Program-made: the position numbers and the translations under genes | Shown: in pieces, positions 1 to 10,394 of the stretch | Position numbering within the stretch: position 1 is the first letter of the stretch | Layout of the letters: every line of letters starts with the position of its first letter | NCBI GenBank assembly: GCA_007258455.2 | Contig: VDFB02000001.1 | Coordinates: 18,523,022-18,587,021 of the forward strand | Length of the DNA: 64,000 nucleotides | Direction of reading: 5' to 3' | From: Sequoia sempervirens | Taxonomy: Eukaryota > Streptophyta > Pinopsida > Cupressales > Cupressaceae | The notes under the pieces: generated by a model | Seen by the model: the letters and a program-made list of their open reading frames with translations, nothing else | Told to the model about the DNA's origin: nothing | The model's database searches: none

Positions 1-64
1 GTATGTGGCTTTGAAGGACCATGAGGGAAACCCTATTGGTAGTGAAGGGCTTCTAAAGGAATAG
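1..64 (+). pseudogene. C-terminal end of an open frame, possibly a retroelement polyprotein
   Basis: Reading from base 2, the frame stays open for 20 codons and ends at TAG 62-64. The visible residues are charged and glycine-containing (the last ones read EGLLKE). I do not recognise the domain. The case for a retroelement comes from position only: the stop is followed within about 55 bases by a purine-rich tract and then by a TG-initiated, TATA-containing stretch that looks like a long terminal repeat, which is where a polyprotein normally ends. The frame runs off the left edge, so its length and start are unknown. It could equally be random open sequence, because 20 codons is not long. Confidence 0.25.
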
Positions 65-119
65 CTATAGTAGAAAGAGCAATCACCAAAAGACAAAATG
101 CTATAGTGTTGTCACTAGA

Positions 120-133
120 AGACAAAAAAGGGA
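120..133 (+). other. Polypurine tract candidate
   Basis: This is a nearly pure purine run (agacaaaaaaggga, one C) directly followed by TGTGG. In LTR retrotransposons the plus-strand primer is a purine tract immediately 5' of the 3' LTR, whose first bases are TG. The adjacency is seen in the sequence; the function is inferred. Confidence 0.45.
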
Positions 134-500
134 TGTGGACAAGATTGTATTTTAAATTGTAATATATTGGGGGTAGGTAGAACCCTAGTTTGTAGTGAAT
201 CTTGGCCATTTGTTCTATTTTCTAGGAACTATAAATAGGGGGCCTCTTATTTTCAAGAGAGAGTTGAGTTGTTGTAAAGACATGTTGCAGAAATTTCTAA
301 TGAAAATACATTGACTTGGTACATTTTTTGAGTTCTTCACATGTTTTATGATTCAATCTCCATGGTTAGATGTTTTATTTAGATTTACATTGTTGTTCTA
401 GTTAGCTTTAAACTACTTGAATAGATTTTAGTAATGTTGTTCTGTGATTATAGAAATTTTTGTTGTGTTGATGCCTTCCAGTCCATACTTTTTGCTATTT
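134..500 (+). mobile_element. LTR-like sequence (3' boundary unresolved)
   Basis: It starts with TGTGGACAAG right after a polypurine tract. It carries a TATA box about 96 bases in and a purine-rich gagagagttgag stretch about 25-30 bases after that, where transcription would start. An A-rich region near 300 could hold a polyadenylation signal. These are the expected U3-R-U5 parts of a plant LTR. I could not fix the end: several CA dinucleotides are possible (for example near 323 and 360) and no tRNA-primer-binding site such as tggtatcagagc is visible downstream. Only one copy lies in the window, so the LTR cannot be confirmed by self-match. A gag relic lies downstream on the same strand, so this could be a 5' LTR, the shared LTR of a tandem element, or the end of one element next to another. 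Confidence 0.45.
230..237 (+). promoter_or_regulatory. TATA box of the LTR-like sequence
   Basis: The octamer tataaata is followed by a G-rich ggggg run, a common context in plant LTR promoters. It lies inside the LTR-like segment, on the same strand as the gag relic. Confidence 0.5.
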
Positions 501-1149
501 GTTGTTGGTAAATGGTCTTGTAACGTTAACTAGTCTGGGTTGAAACTTGAAGCTGCTCTAAACTTTATCATTGTTTATGCATGTATGTGGTGGATGAATG
601 ATTAAATATCTAGAAACCTTTGAAGATAGCATAGTTTCCATGATACTATAGGTTTCTTGGTTAAATGGGATCCTATTTGAAGGAAGCTATCCATAGCAGA
701 ACCTCCATGATCACTGTTCATAGTTAGTTGAAAACCCAAGAACCTTCTCTCTTCCCTGCTCTTTTTCCCTTTTTTTTAGAAATAGCCTGTGTTAAGGTTC
801 ATTGTACATTGTAAATTTAAAACTTGAAGAAAACATCAAAGTTTTAGATTGTTGTCTAAACCTACATCAAAGTGAAACTTAACTCCTACCTTAGAAACTT
901 CAAATTTGGAGATTCACTTTGCATCTAGCTACGTAGGTCTACCCTGTGATTACCAAAAAAATCACATCAAACATCAACTAAGGAGTTCCATGCAAGTCAT
1001 GACCTGACACCTGACATACCTTGTAGAGATTTTCAGTAACTTACTATTGGAGACTTCCTTTCAAGAGAGGTAGTGCACATACGCACTACTTGTGTTGAGA
1101 AAGTGTACAAAACACCCATCAACAGAACTGACACTGGACGGAGGTCCTT
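501..1149. other. Non-satellite sequence with no gene recognised
   Basis: This AT-rich stretch has no long open frame on either strand, no tandem repetition and no tRNA-like fold that I can see. A pyrimidine run (cttttttccctttttttt type) lies near 760-777. It may be retroelement untranslated leader or ordinary flanking DNA. Confidence 0.4.
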
Positions 1150-1545
1150 GTGAAGCTAGATCGAATTGGATCATTCTCCCTGGAAAGATTTCAAAGAGTT
1201 CTACAGTCAACACCAAACAAGGGAGAATTTCAAGAGTTACTACCCCCCACAAGGGAAAAACAAACTAAGGGAGGAGACACTACTTCTTCCACTTCCTCTG
1301 CCTACCCCACTTCCCTCCCACCTTCACCTCCACTCAGCTCTTGTCCAACCTTCACCTAGCCATACCAAACTACCTTTTTACCCCTCATTTTTGGTAGCCA
1401 GGGAGTTACCTCTCTCCCAACCCTTCAAGCTCAAGGTGAAGTCCAAACAACCACAACCCAAAGGCAGTCCCTGACTATTGTCTTACTATAGGTGCAAGTC
1501 TAGATTGTTGTCTATCAATGAAAAATACCACCTCTACCTCCTATC
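1150..1545 (+). other. Leader or degraded N-terminal region upstream of the gag relic
   Basis: Two overlapping short open frames (1150-1359 and 1166-1474) are rich in proline, serine and leucine because the DNA here is a cct/act-rich run. Neither resembles a known domain. The region precedes the gag relic on the same strand and is richer in C than the rest of the window. The likeliest reading is the low-complexity N-terminal part or untranslated leader of the same retroelement, broken by frameshifts. A non-coding origin is possible. Confidence 0.3.
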
Positions 1546-1905
1546 ATGGCTTGGTTGGTGCAAAATCCCTCACCATTTCACTTCGGCGCTTACCAAAACA
1601 TGCCCAAGAATCTAGAGGGCTTTTGTTCAAAATTCAATCCTTGCGACCAAAAAAGGATGACAAAAGAACGCATCAAGATATTTGAAACAATAACCATGGA
1701 TATGCAAGTTGGTCATGAATATGTTACATGCCACCTTTTTCCATAATCATTGGGAAAGGAGGCTCTTTACTGGTACATCAATCTACCAAGGGGGTCCATT
1801 ACCTCATGGGACCTCATGAAGAAAAATTTCTTCTAGAAATATAAGATTCTGATCAGCCCCTTAGAGCTATACTGATAGTTTATGTTAATCCAGAGGGAAG
1901 TTAAT
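1546..1905 (+). pseudogene. Retrotransposon gag relic (Ty3/gypsy-type capsid region), truncated at the gap
   Basis: An open frame from ATG 1546 is stopped by TAA at 1744-1746, but gag-like sequence continues in the same frame beyond it. That sequence includes EALYWY, a short spacer, then SWDLMKKNFF. This is the hallmark layout of the plant retrotransposon gag (Retrotrans_gag family): an A-x-x-W block, then a proline/glycine turn, then S-W-x-x-L/M and a run to F-F. Further in-frame stops are TAG 1834-1836, TGA 1873-1875 and TAG 1876-1878. The first two stops are one transition from glutamine codons, as expected for decay of methylated DNA. The capsid protein would package element RNA. Nothing of protease, reverse transcriptase or integrase is present before the N run, so this copy is non-functional as seen. 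The family assignment rests on motif spacing recalled from other plant elements. Confidence 0.7.
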
Positions 1906-2005
1906 NNNNNNNNNNNNNNNNNNNNNNNNNNNNNNNNNNNNNNNNNNNNNNNNNNNNNNNNNNNNNNNNNNNNNNNNNNNNNNNNNNNNNNNNNNNNNNN
2001 NNNNN
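1906..2005. other. Assembly gap, exactly 100 N
   Basis: Exactly 100 unknown bases separate the retroelement from the satellite field. A round 100 is commonly used as a placeholder for a gap of unknown length, so the distance and adjacency of the two sides should not be trusted. Confidence 0.95.
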
Positions 2006-2376
2006 AGTCACCAAAGTTGATCGATGGCGCATAAAAATTCAAACATGAGTGTTTTCCTAAATGCGGCTAGAACGAAAAATATAAATTAAGGTTCCCGAAA
2101 GGTGATTAAAAGTATACGTACAGAATGCACAATTACAGTACAATCCGCAATCGTATTCACCAAAGTTGAATGATGGCTCACAAAAACTCAAACATGAGTG
2201 GTTTCCTTAATGTGGCTATAACTCAACAAAAAATGAAGGTTCGCATAAGGTGATAAAAAAAACGCTTATAGAATGGACAACTATAGTGCAATACACAATT
2301 GTAGTCACCAAAGTTGATTGATGGCCCATGAAAACTCAAACACAAGCGTTTTCTTAAATGCGGCTATAACTCAACA
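2006..2376 (+). repeat. Satellite A block, plus orientation (about 2.5 monomers)
   Basis: This is the first satellite after the gap, starting within a monomer at agtcaccaaagttgatcg. The 148-bp spacing is visible between successive caccaaagttga motifs. It ends at ataactcaacaa, where aacaa is continued as family B, so the junction uses shared bases. Confidence 0.9.
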
Positions 2377-4864
2377 ATTGCCTTTATTACCTTTACTACT
2401 TTTACTTTTCAAAAAAATCTATCTTTTTCAAGAAAAACTTATTTTTTCAAGAAACGAATGATTTGCGTCTCTTTAGCACACGAGCACCTATAAAATCGAT
2501 ATTTTCATTTTTTCCCAAAAAAAATTGTTTCGTAGATTCTATTTATGAGGGATTCTTGCAAATTGGTGAAAAATAAGTTTTTTGAAAAAAGGACAATCTG
2601 GGTCTACTTAGAATGACATTCTCTACAAAACCCATTACTCATATTTTTCATAAAAAGATTCAAAAAATTTGCCTCTGCTAGCTCTACTACTTCTACTTTT
2701 TAAAAAAGTAAATCTTTTTCATAAACAACTAGTTTTTTTCAAACAATGGATGATTAGGGTATCTTGAGCACACAAGCACCTATAAAACCCATATTTCAAT
2801 TTTCCCAAAAAAAATTGTTTCGTAGATTCTATTTTTGAGGGGTTCTTGTATGTTGGTGAGAATTTAGTTTTTCGAAAAAAGAATCTGGGTCTACTAACAA
2901 CGACATTCTCTATAAAACCCATTTGTCAGATTTTTCAGAAAAACATTCAAAAAAAATGTCTTTGTTACCTCTACTGCTTCTACCTTTATAAATATCTATC
3001 TTTTTTGAAAATAACTTATTTTTTCAAAGAACGGAAGATCTGGGTCTCTTTTGCACATGAGTACCTAGAAAACCCATATTTCGATTTTCCCAAAACTGGT
3101 TAGGTGGATTCTACTTTTTAGGGGTTCTGGCATGTTGGTGAAAAATTAGTTTTTCGAAAAGAGGATGTTCTGGATTTACTCAAAATGACATATTTTAAAA
3201 ATCCCATTTTTTAGATTTTTCATAAAAAGATTCAAAAAATTTGCCTTTGTTACCTTTGATCTTCTACTTTTCAAAAAAATCTATCTTTTTCAAGAACTTA
3301 TTTTTTCAAAAAACAAATTATCAAAATCTCTTCAGCACACGAGCACCTATAAAACCCATAACAACTTATGTTTTTAAACAACAACAATATGGTTCTTTTT
3401 AGCACATGAGCACCTACAAAACCCATATTTCAATTTTCGCAAAAAAAAATTGTTTCATAGATTCTATTTTTGAAGGGGGTTTTGCATGTTGGTGAAAAAT
3501 TACTTTTTTGAAAAAAGGACGATCTGGATTTACTCAAAATGACATTCCCTAAAAAACCCGTTTCTCAGATTTTTCATAAAAATATTCAAAAAAATTGCCT
3601 CTGTTACCTCTACTTCTTCTACTTTTGAAAAATATCTATCTTTTTCGAGAACAACTAATTTTTTCATTGAACAGATGATTTGGGTCTCTTTAGCACACCT
3701 ATAAAACCCATATTTTTTATTTTCCCAAAAAAAATTGTTTTGTAGATTCTATTTTTGAGGAGTTTTGCATTTTGGTGAAAATAAGTTTTCTAAAAAAGGA
3801 CGATCTGGGTCTATTCAGAACAACATTCTCTACAAAACCCATTTCTTAGATTTTACATAAAAAGATTCACAAAATTTGCCTTTGTTACCTCTACTGCTTC
3901 TACTTTGAAAACAAAACTATCTTTTTCAAGAATAACTTATTTTTTTAAAGAACAGATGATCTGGGTCTTTTTTAGCTCCCGAACACCTATAAAACCCATA
4001 TTTTCAATTTTTCCAAATAAAATTGTTTTGTAGATTCAATTTTTGAGGGGTTCTTGCATGTAGGTGAAAAAATAGTTTTTTGAAGAAAAAGGACGATCTG
4101 GGTCTACTCAAAATGACATTCTCTAAAAAATCCATTTCTTAGATTTTTCATAAAATAGATTCAAAATTTTTAGCTCTATTACCTCTACTGCTTCTAGTTT
4201 TAAAAAAAAAACTATATTTTTCATGAATAATTTATTTTTTCAAAAAAACGGACGATCTGGGTCTCTTTAGCACACGAGCTCCTATAAAAACCTTATTTTG
4301 ATTTTTCCAAAAAAACTTGTTTCGTAGATTCTATTTTTGAGGGGTTCTTGCATGTTGGTGAAGAATTAGTTTTTTGAAAAGAAGAGGATCTGGGTTTACT
4401 CAGAATGACATTCTCTACAAACCCATCTCTAAGATTTTTCATAAAAAGATTCAAAATATTTGTCTCTGTTATCTTTATTGCTTCTGGTTTTCAAAAAAAT
4501 CTATCTTTTTTAAGAACAAATAATTTTAAAAAAAAATGAATTCAATCTGGTCTTTTTAGCACATGGGCAACTATAAAAACCCATATTTTCGATTTTCACA
4601 AAAAAAATTGTTTCCTAGATTCTATTTTTGAGGGGTTCTTGCATGTTGGTGAAAAATTAGTTTTTCAAAAAGAGGATGATCTGGATTTACTCAAAATGAC
4701 ATTCTCTACAAAACCCATTTCTCAGATTTTTCATAAAGAGATTCAAAAAATTTGCCTATATTACCTCTTTTGCTTCTACTTTAAAAAAAAACTATCTTTT
4801 TCAAAAACAACTTATTTTTTTAAAAAACGGATGATCTGGGTCTCTTTAGCTCTCGAGCACCTGT
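2377..4864 (+). repeat. Satellite B block, plus orientation (about 8.5 dimeric units)
   Basis: The landmark gcatgttggtgaaaa recurs about every 290 bases (for example catg at 4351 and 4642). Between them a second landmark, gatctgggtct, occurs twice per unit, unevenly spaced (4095, 4254, 4387, i.e. 159 then 133). Runs of A and T vary in length from copy to copy. Some units are shortened: the stretch near 3340-3365 has lost part of one unit. The block ends within agcacct, joined to an inverted A monomer. Confidence 0.92.
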
Positions 4865-5866
4865 AGCTCGTGTTTGAGTTTTTGTGGGCCATCGATCAAC
4901 TTTAGTGACTACGATTGTGGATTACACTCTATTTCTGTATTCTACACACATTTTTTCTATCACCTTTTGCGAACCTTCATTATTGTTGAGTTATAGCCGC
5001 ATTTGGGAAACCGCTCATGTTTGAGATTTTTTGGGCTATCAATTAAATTTGGTGACAATGATTGTGGATTGTACTATAGTTCTACATTCTATACGCATAT
5101 TTTTAATCGCCTTTCACAAACCTTCATTATTTGTCGAGTTATAGCCACATTTATTAAAATGCTTGTGTTTGATTTTTCATGGGACATTGATCAACTTTGA
5201 TGACTATGATTGTGGATTTTACTATAGTTTTTCATTCTGTACGAATATTTTTAATTGCCTTTCACGAACCTTCATTTTTCTCATTATAGCCATTTTGAGG
5301 AAATCGCTTGTGTTTGAGTTTTCATGGGCCATCGATCAACTTTGGTGACTACGATTTTGGATTACACTATAGTTTTGCATTTTATACGTGTATTTTCTAT
5401 CGCCCTTCACAAAACTTCATTTTTTTCTTGAGTTATTGCTGCATTTAGGAAACAGTTTGAGTTTGAGTTTCCATCGGCCATCGATCAACTTTTGTGACTA
5501 CGCTTGTGGATTACACTGTAGTTGTGCATTCTATAAACGAATATTCTATCGCTTTATGTGAACCTTCATTTTTTGTTGAGTTATAGACACACTTAGGAAA
5601 ACGGTCTTGTTTGAGTTTTCATGGGCCATCGATCAACTTTGGTGACTATGCTTGTGGATTGCACTGTAGTTGTGCATTCTATACATGTATTTTCTATCGC
5701 CTTGTGCGAACCTTCATTTTTCATTGATTTATAGCCGCACTTAGGAAACTACCCGTGTTTCAGTTTTCTATCGTCGATCAACATTGGTGACTACGATTGT
5801 GGATTGCATTGTAGTTGTCTATTTTGTACCGATATTTTCTATCGACTTTTGCAAACCTTCATTTTT
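4865..5866 (-). repeat. Satellite A block, minus orientation (about 6.8 monomers)
   Basis: Monomers read as gctcgtgtttgag ... ggccatcgatcaacttt on the plus strand. The monomer at 5271-5291 lacks the usual ttgttga segment and reads tttttctcattatagcc. The same deletion variant is found at 24428 and, inverted, at 31453, so this block shares ancestry with those places. The block ends in ccttcattttttgtt, continuous with B. Confidence 0.9.
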
Positions 5867-7259
5867 TGTTACCTCTACTACTACTTCTGAAAAAAAGCAA
5901 TCTTTTTCAAGAACAACTTATTTTTTTTAAAATCAGACGATCTGGGTCTCTTTACCACGCGAGCACTTATAAAAGCCATATTTTTTATTTATCCCAAAAG
6001 AATTTTTTTGTAGATTCTATTTTTCTGGGGTTCTTGCATGTTGGTGAAAATTAGTTTTTCGAAAAAAAGGCAATCTAGGTCTACTTAGACTGACATTCTC
6101 TACAAAACCCATTGCTCAGATTTTTCATAAAAGATTCAAAAAATTTGCTTTTGATACCTCTACTACTTATACTTTTCAAAAAAATCTATCCTTTTCAAAA
6201 ACAACTTATTTTTTCAAAAAACAGATGATCTGGGTCTAGCATACGAGCACCTATAAAACCCATATTTCGATTTTCCCAAAAAAAAATTGTTTCGTGGATT
6301 CTATTTTTGATGGATTCTTGCATGTTGGTGAAAAATTTATTTTTCAGCAAAAGGACGATCTTGCTCTACTTAGAACGACATTGTCTATAAAACCTATTTC
6401 TCGAAATTTTCATAAAAAGACTCAAAAAATTTGCCTTTGTTACCTACCTCTACTGCTTCCACTTCTCAAAAAAATCTATCTTTTTCAACAACTTATTTTG
6501 TCAAAAAATGGACGATTATGGTCTCTTGAGCACACAAGCACCTATAAAACCTATATTTCAATTTTCCCAAAAAAAATTGTTTGGTGGATTCTATTTTTGA
6601 GGGGTTCTTGCATGTTGGTGAAAAAATAAGTTTTTTTCGAAAAAAGGACAATTTGGATTTACTAAGAACGACATTCTCTACAAAACCCATTTATCAGATT
6701 TTTCCTAAAAAGATTCAAAAAAATTACCTGTGTCACCTCTACTCCTAGTTTTCAAAAATATCCATCTTTTTCAAGAACTACTTACTTTTTAAAAAAATAG
6801 ACGATCTAAATCTCTTTAGCACATGAGCACCTATAAAACCCATACTTTTGATTTTCACAAAAAAAATAGTTTCGTAGATTCTATTTTTTGAGGGGTTCTA
6901 GTATGTTTGTGAAAAATTAGTTTTTCGAAAAAAGGATGATTTGGGTTTACTCAAAACAACATTCTCTACAAGACCCACATCTGAGATATTTTATAAAAAT
7001 TGCCTTTGTTACCTCTACTACTACTTTTCAAAAATATCTATTTTTTTTGAAAAACAACTTATTTTTTCAATGAATGGAAGATCTGGGTCTCTTTAGCACA
7101 CGAGTACCTATTAAACCCATATTTTTTATTTTCCCAAAAAAAATTGTTTCGTAGATTCTATATTTGAGAGGTTCTTGCATGTTGGTGAAAAATAAGTTTT
7201 TCAAAAACGGGACGATCTGGGTCTATTCAAAATGACATTCTCTACAAAATCCATTTCTC
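5867..7259 (+). repeat. Satellite B block, plus orientation (about 4.8 dimeric units)
   Basis: It starts inside a B unit at gttacctctac. Units near 6290 and 6585 carry the variant ttgttt(c/g)gtggattc; its inverted counterpart (gaatccaccaaacaa) occurs in the B- block near 58520, so the two regions are inverted paralogs. The last unit stops at ccatttctc. Confidence 0.9.
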
Positions 7260-7265
7260 TACAAA
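7256..7265. other. B/A junction with a duplicated 9-10 bp filler
   Basis: The string ctctacaaa occurs at 7240-7248 and again at 7257-7264, the second time fused to atcgatcaactttgg of an inverted A monomer. A short copy of adjacent sequence at a breakpoint is typical of templated end joining. Confidence 0.5.
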
Positions 7266-8027
7266 TCGATCAACTTTGGTGACGACGATTGTGGATTACA
7301 CTGTAGCTATGCATTTTATACGTGTATTTTGCATTTCCTTTCATGCACCTTCATTTTTCGTTGAGTTATAACCACACATAGGAAACCGCTCGTGTTTGAG
7401 CTTTCGTGGGCCATCGATCAACTTTGGTGACTACGATTTTGGATTGCACTATAGTTGTCCATTTTGTAAATTAATTTTCTATCGTCTTTCTCGAACCCTT
7501 ATTTTTTGTTGAGTTATAACCACATTTAGGAAATTGTACGTATTTGAGTTTTCGCGGGCCATTGATCAACTTTGGTGACTACGATTGTGGATTACACTAT
7601 AGTTGCGTATTCTATTTGCGTATTTTCTAACACCTTTCACAAACCTTCATTTTTTTTTGAGTTATAGCTGCATTTAGGAAACCGCTCGTGTTTGAGTTTT
7701 TGTGGGCCATCGGTTAACTTTGGTGACTATGATTGTGGATTGCACTATAGTTTTCCATTCTGTATGTTGATTTTCGATCGCCTTTCATGAACCTTTATTT
7801 TTTGTTGAGTTATAGACACATTTAGGAAACTGCTCGTGTTTGAGTTTTCATTGGCCATCGATCAACTTTGGTGACTATGATTGTGGATTACAATATAGTT
7901 GTACATTCTATATGCATATTTTTTATCACCTTTCACGAACCTTCGTTTTTTGTTCAATTATACACGCATTTATGAAACTACTCAAGTTTTAGTTTTTGCG
8001 GGCCATCGATCAATTTTGGTGACTATG
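7265..8027 (-). repeat. Satellite A block, minus orientation (about 5.2 monomers)
   Basis: Regular monomers run up to ttggtgactatg at 8027, where the sequence changes abruptly to the GC-rich island. The interrupted monomer resumes at 8348 with attgtggattacac, with no satellite bases lost or duplicated across the island. Confidence 0.9.
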
Positions 8028-8347
8028 CCATGGCTTTTTCTAGCAGCATTGGGTGGGGTCCATAGCCTCGGTAGCAGCATCGGGCGGGGTCCATAGATTT
8101 GGAAGCAACATCGACGGGGTGGGTGGGAGGCCCATCCCACACGCCCACTATTCCATATCGATATTGATATCGAAGATGCCGTTGATTCCTTCCACACCCG
8201 GGCGGCCATCCAGTGACACCCCCTGTAAAGCCTTTCCTTCCCTCACCCTCGGTGCCCCAGAAGGAAGCCTTCAGCCCAAGGATATAGTTGCTCCGACTTT
8301 GGATCTCGATCAATCATATGCCCCCCACTGCTCTATCTGCTGCCTCC
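8028..8347. other. GC-rich 320-bp island inside satellite A, origin unknown
   Basis: The composition switches sharply from the AT-rich satellite to a G+C-rich stretch. It opens with about three degenerate tandem units of about 31 bp (agcagcat(t/c)ggg(t/c)ggggtcca, then a diverged agcaacatcgacgggg) between about 8041 and 8130. It continues with unique sequence containing atcgatattgatatcgaaga and a C-rich run. Open frames exist on both strands (plus from 8053, minus down to 8023), but they run into satellite, have unrelated translations and show no motif I know. The interrupted A monomer is continuous on both sides, with no target-site duplication and no terminal inverted repeat. It looks like captured foreign or genic DNA patched into a break. 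A non-autonomous mobile element is less likely. I could not match it to an organelle gene. Confidence 0.7.
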
Positions 8348-10393
8348 ATTGTGGATTACACTATAGTTGTGCATTCTATACACATATTTTCTATCGCCTT
8401 TCATGAAATTTCATTTTTTGTTGACTTATAGACACATTTAGGAAACCACTACATGTTTGAGTTTCTGTGAGTCATCGATCAACTTTGGTGACTACGATTG
8501 TGGGTTACATTGTAGTTGTGAATTATATAACCATATTTTCTATCGCCTTTCGAGGAATTTCATTTTTTGTTGACTTATAGACGCATTTAGGAAACCGTTG
8601 TGTTTGAGTTTCTGTGAGTCATCGATCAACTTTGATGACTACGATTATGGATTACAATGTAGTTGTGCATTCTATAAGCATATTTTCTATCGCCTTTCGA
8701 GAACCATCATTTTTTGGTGTGTTATAGCCACATTTACGAAACTGCTCATGTTTGAGTTGTTGTGGGCCATCAATCAACTTTGATGACTACGATTGTGGAT
8801 TTACTTGTAGTTGTACATTTTGTACGAATATTTTTAATCGTATTTTACGAATCTTTAATTTTTGTTGAGTTACAGCCGCATTTGGGAAAACACTCGTATT
8901 TGAGTTTTCGTGGGCTATCAACTTTGGTGACTATGATTATAGATTACACTGTAGTTTTCCATTCTATATGTGTATTTTTTATCGCCTTTCCCGAAACTTC
9001 ATTTTTTGTTGAGTTATAGCCGTATTTAGGAAACCACTTGAGTTTGAGTTTTCATCGGTCATCGATCCAACTTTGTTGACTATGCTTGTGGATTACACTA
9101 TTGTTGAACATTCTATACGCGTATTTTCTATCACTTTTAGCGAACCTTCATTTTTTGTTCAATTATAGCCATATTTAGGAAACCACTCGTGTTTCAGTTT
9201 TCGTAGGTCATCGATCAACTTTGGTGACTACAATTGTGAATTGCACTGTAGCTGTCCATTCTATACACGTATTTTCTATCACCTTCTGTGAACCTTGACA
9301 TTTTGTTGAGTTATAGGCGCATTTAGGAAACCACTTGTATTTGAATTTTCGTGGGCCATCGATCAATTTTGGTGACTATGATTATGGATTACACTATAGT
9401 TATTCATTATATACACGTATTTTCTATCGCCTTTCACGAACCTTCATTCTTTGTTGAGTTATGCCGCATTACGAAACCAGTCAAGTTTGAGTTTTTTTGG
9501 GCCATTAATCAACTTTGGTGGCTACGATTGTGGATTGTACTATATTTGTGCATTCTCTATGCATATTTTTAATCACCTTTGATGAACCTTCATTCTTTGT
9601 TTAATTATAGCCGCATTTAGGAAAACGCTCGTGTTTGAGTGTTCATGGGCCATCGATCCAACTTTGGTGACTACGATTGTAGATTGCATTATAGTTGTCC
9701 ACTCTATTTGCGTATTTTCTATTGCCTTTCGCGAACCTTAAGTTTTTGGTGAGTTATAGCCGCATTCAGGAAACAACTCATGTTTGAGTTGTTATGGGCC
9801 ATTATGAACTTTGGTGAATACGATTGTGGATTGTACTGTAGCTATGCATTCTGTATGCATATGTTTAATCGGCTTTCACAAACGTTGATTTTTTGTTGAG
9901 TTATAGCCACATTTAGGAAAACGCTTGTGGTTGAGTTTTCTTGGGCCATCGATCAACTTTGGTGACTAGGATTTTCATTACATTGTACTTTTGCATTCTA
10001 TACGTGTATTTTCTATCAGCTTTCGCGAACCTTCACTTATCTTTGAGTTATCGTTTCAATTAGGAAACTACTCGTGTTTTAATTTTCGTGGGCCATCGAT
10101 CAACTTTGGCGACTATGATTTTGGATTGCACTGTAGTTGTCCATTCTTTAGGTGTATTTTCTATCGCCTTTTTTGAACTTTCATTTTTTGTTGAGTTATA
10201 GCTACATTTGGGAAACCGGTCGCGCTTGAGTTTTCACGGACCATGAATCAACTTTGGTGACTACGAATGTGGATTGCATGGTAATTGTCCATTCTGTACA
10301 TGTATTTTCTATTGCCTTTTGTGAACCTTCATATTTTATTGAGGTATAGTCACATTTAGGAAAATGCTCATGTTTGAATTTTCGTGGGCCATC
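8348..10393 (-). repeat. Satellite A block, minus orientation (about 14 monomers)
   Basis: It continues the monomer broken by the island. The monomers from about 8795 to 9150 carry unusual shared changes, such as atcggtcatcgatccaac followed by tttgttgacta. These recur in the small A- block at 56291-56777, marking the two as paralogs. The block ends in gggccatc, fused to agtctaagtagaccc of family B. Confidence 0.9.
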
Positions 10394-10394
10394 A

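Noticed and set aside
300..1100. Primer-binding site downstream of the LTR-like sequence
   Set aside because: Candidates such as tggtaca and tggtaaatgg do not extend as a complement to a common primer tRNA, and none sits at a defined LTR end.
8053..8406. A 117-codon frame through the GC-rich island
   Set aside because: It runs from island into inverted satellite A, competes with open frames on the other strand and shows no recognised motif. GC-rich DNA with few stops explains it.
7265..10393. Possible homology between satellite A and satellite B
   Set aside because: Only short AT-rich strings (for example tattttc, cctata) are shared, and not at consistent offsets. The common feature is period length, not sequence.
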